A stretch of 64,000 nt of DNA from Ramlibacter aurantiacus (GTDB taxonomy: Bacteria; Pseudomonadota; Gammaproteobacteria; Burkholderiales; Burkholderiaceae_C). Made by a program: the position numbers and the translations under genes. Below, one piece after another: positions 62,853 to 64,000 of this stretch (position 1 is the stretch's first letter; each line of letters begins with the position of its first letter). The DNA lies in NCBI RefSeq assembly GCF_016722895.1, contig NZ_JAEQNA010000010.1, positions 62,001-126,000 of the forward strand, given 5' to 3'. The notes under the pieces were generated by a model. It saw only the letters and a program-made list of their open reading frames with translations, was not told the DNA's origin and did not search any database.

Positions 62853-64000
62853 ATGGTGAGCTTGTACGCCTTTTGTCGACCCTGGACCGGGGGGCGCAAC
62901 CTGGTCATGGGGGTGGCGCTGGCGGCGGGATTGGGACTGGCCGGCTGTGGCGGCGGATCGGGCTCGGCGGAACCGACGCTGAAGTTGACCGAAGCCAACT
63001 ACCAGGCGGCCATCGTTCACGCCAAGCTGGTGGTCGAGGGCATCCGTGGGCCATCCGTTCTGGCTGTCTTCGGCGGCCGCCTCGAGCCGACCGAAACCAA
63101 GTCGGCGGGACCGGCTGCTTTGTCCGGGCTGCGCAGCCTGCTTGAGCGCCTTTACAGAATGGAAACCGGCCTCGTGACCAAGGAACACGACGAATTCAGG
63201 GATTTCATCAAGTGCGAAAGCGGAAGCATCCGGCTGGTGGCGGAGTCGGACAGGATGCGCCGGTTCACGGCCACGAATTGCGCGCTGGACCAGTCCGACG
63301 AGGTGTTGAACGGTTCGATCGCCATGGAGCTGATCACCGAGCTAAGCTCCGGCACGGGGTTTGCCTATCAGGTCATGCGCGCGGACTTCGAGGACCTGTT
63401 GGTCAAGACGCGCGACGGCTCGAGGCTCGTCAACGGCGACATGCAGATCAGCGCGGCCGGCAGAAGCTTGATGACCGTCACAGGCCGCCAATTAAAGATG
63501 AGATCGGTTTATCGCGGCCGAACTCGCGACGCGCAACTGCTGAACTACCGGTATGGCGGTAGCCTGGATGGCCTGCTGGTGGTGCAGGATGATCCTGACC
63601 TCGGCGGAACGCAGAGCTTCCGTATTCAGATCGAAATCGCGGGCGAAGGCGACGGTACGGTGATCCTGACCGGTCTGGCCTCCCAGGTGATCCTGCCTTC
63701 CGGCAACGAGTCGCTCCTCACGCCTTACCTGGACGCCCAGGGAGACGGCGCGTTCGCAAGCTTGGCGCCCATCACCTTCGCGGATCTGGAGCGGCTGGCG
63801 TCCCCCCCACAACCGCTGGTCGTGACCGACGGCAACCGCGAGACGCTGATCCGCCGCGGCCAGGAGCTCGCGGACGACCTCCGCCTGGACCGCCTGTTGC
63901 CCCTGATCGAAATGGCCCTGACGCAGTTGGCCAACAACGGCAGCGGCAGTGTTTGCAACATCGCCGGAACCGCCTGGGCCACGGGGACCGTGTCCAGCTT
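62853..64000 (+). CDS. lipoprotein of unknown function, 3' end missing
   Basis: The frame is open from the ATG at 62853 to the right edge (382 codons seen). AAGGAA lies 7 bases before the start. The signal peptide has a long N-region and a lipobox, LGLAGC (Cys32), followed by GGGSGSAEP, so it is probably a lipidated envelope protein. The mature part is mixed alpha/beta with no recognised domain (ESGSIRLVAESDRMRRF, DAQLLNYRYGGSLDGLLVVQDD). Its base composition looks less GC-rich than its neighbours (codons such as TTA, AGA, AAT), suggesting relaxed codon use or a separate origin. It is divergent from the catabolic operon and probably unrelated to it. Confidence 0.75.
   Translation, partial: MVSLYAFCRPWTGGRNLVMGVALAAGLGLAGCGGGSGSAEPTLKLTEANYQAAIVHAKLVVEGIRGPSVLAVFGGRLEPTETKSAGPAALSGLRSLLERLYRMETGLVTKEHDEFRDFIKCESGSIRLVAESDRMRRFTATNCALDQSDEVLNGSIAMELITELSSGTGFAYQVMRADFEDLLVKTRDGSRLVNGDMQISAAGRSLMTVTGRQLKMRSVYRGRTRDAQLLNYRYGGSLDGLLVVQDDPDLGGTQSFRIQIEIAGEGDGTVILTGLASQVILPSGNESLLTPYLDAQGDGAFASLAPITFADLERLASPPQPLVVTDGNRETLIRRGQELADDLRLDRLLPLIEMALTQLANNGSGSVCNIAGTAWATGTVSS

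Overview
The window is a 64-kb, high-GC (about 70% by eye) chromosomal segment of a betaproteobacterium, most likely order Burkholderiales and close to the Comamonadaceae. The evidence is two Bug/TctC-type solute-binding receptors, the DUF3348-DUF802-OmpA-DUF2894 gene set, the rnb-tonB-aroE-mtgA order, GTG starts with 4-base stop/start overlaps, and many dispersed repeats built on a TTCGACAGGCTCAGGGCGAACGG core. No rRNA, tRNA or CRISPR array was seen.

Region by region. 1-10.3 kb is core metabolism and envelope: mpl (cut by the left edge), an attenuator-controlled DAHP synthase, tldD, rodA, then the forward run esterase-rnb-tonB-aroE-mtgA. 10.3-11.4 kb is a RES/Xre toxin-antitoxin pair with a palindromic operator. 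11.5-14.0 kb is a large FtsX-type ABC permease. 14.1-14.5 kb is repeat DNA. 14.6-25.6 kb is a two-gene NRPS-PKS locus: formyltransferase, glycine-type adenylation domain interrupted by a luciferase-like monooxygenase, carrier protein; then KS-AT-KR-DH-ACP-TE. An AraC-family regulator lies just upstream. 27.0-32.6 kb is aromatic catabolism: enol-lactonase-like hydrolase, LigB/LigA ring-cleavage dioxygenase, hydrolase, a divergent flavin monooxygenase and a Bug receptor. 32.6-36.0 kb holds a DUF4116 repeat protein, a TauD/TfdA dioxygenase and a small secreted protein.

36.5-40.7 kb is a tightly coupled four-gene operon whose central pair looks like a MotA/MotB (ZorA/ZorB-like) proton-channel motor with a very long cytoplasmic coiled coil. 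40.7-44.1 kb has two carboxymuconolactone-decarboxylase-fold proteins, a lipoprotein with 47 consecutive prolines, a Nudix hydrolase and a VanZ-like protein. 44.2-50.7 kb is a divergent catabolic locus: IclR regulator, Bug receptor and sulfatase on one side, ThDP enzyme and second sulfatase on the other.

50.7-53.2 kb is a repeat island: tandem arrays, two copies of an element with about 148-bp inverted arms, and a truncated IS110-family insertion whose left end sits inside the repeat core. 53.2-62.7 kb is a ten-gene reverse-strand catabolic operon (ThDP enzyme, divergent SDR, propeller protein, VOC, AA_synth protein, hydrolase, NIPSNAP, MhpA-like hydroxylase, aldehyde dehydrogenase lacking its catalytic cysteine, hydrolase). 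A 23-bp sequence just upstream of it also occurs upstream of the 47.5-kb ThDP gene, so both loci probably share a regulator, plausibly the IclR protein. A partial lipoprotein gene runs off the right edge.
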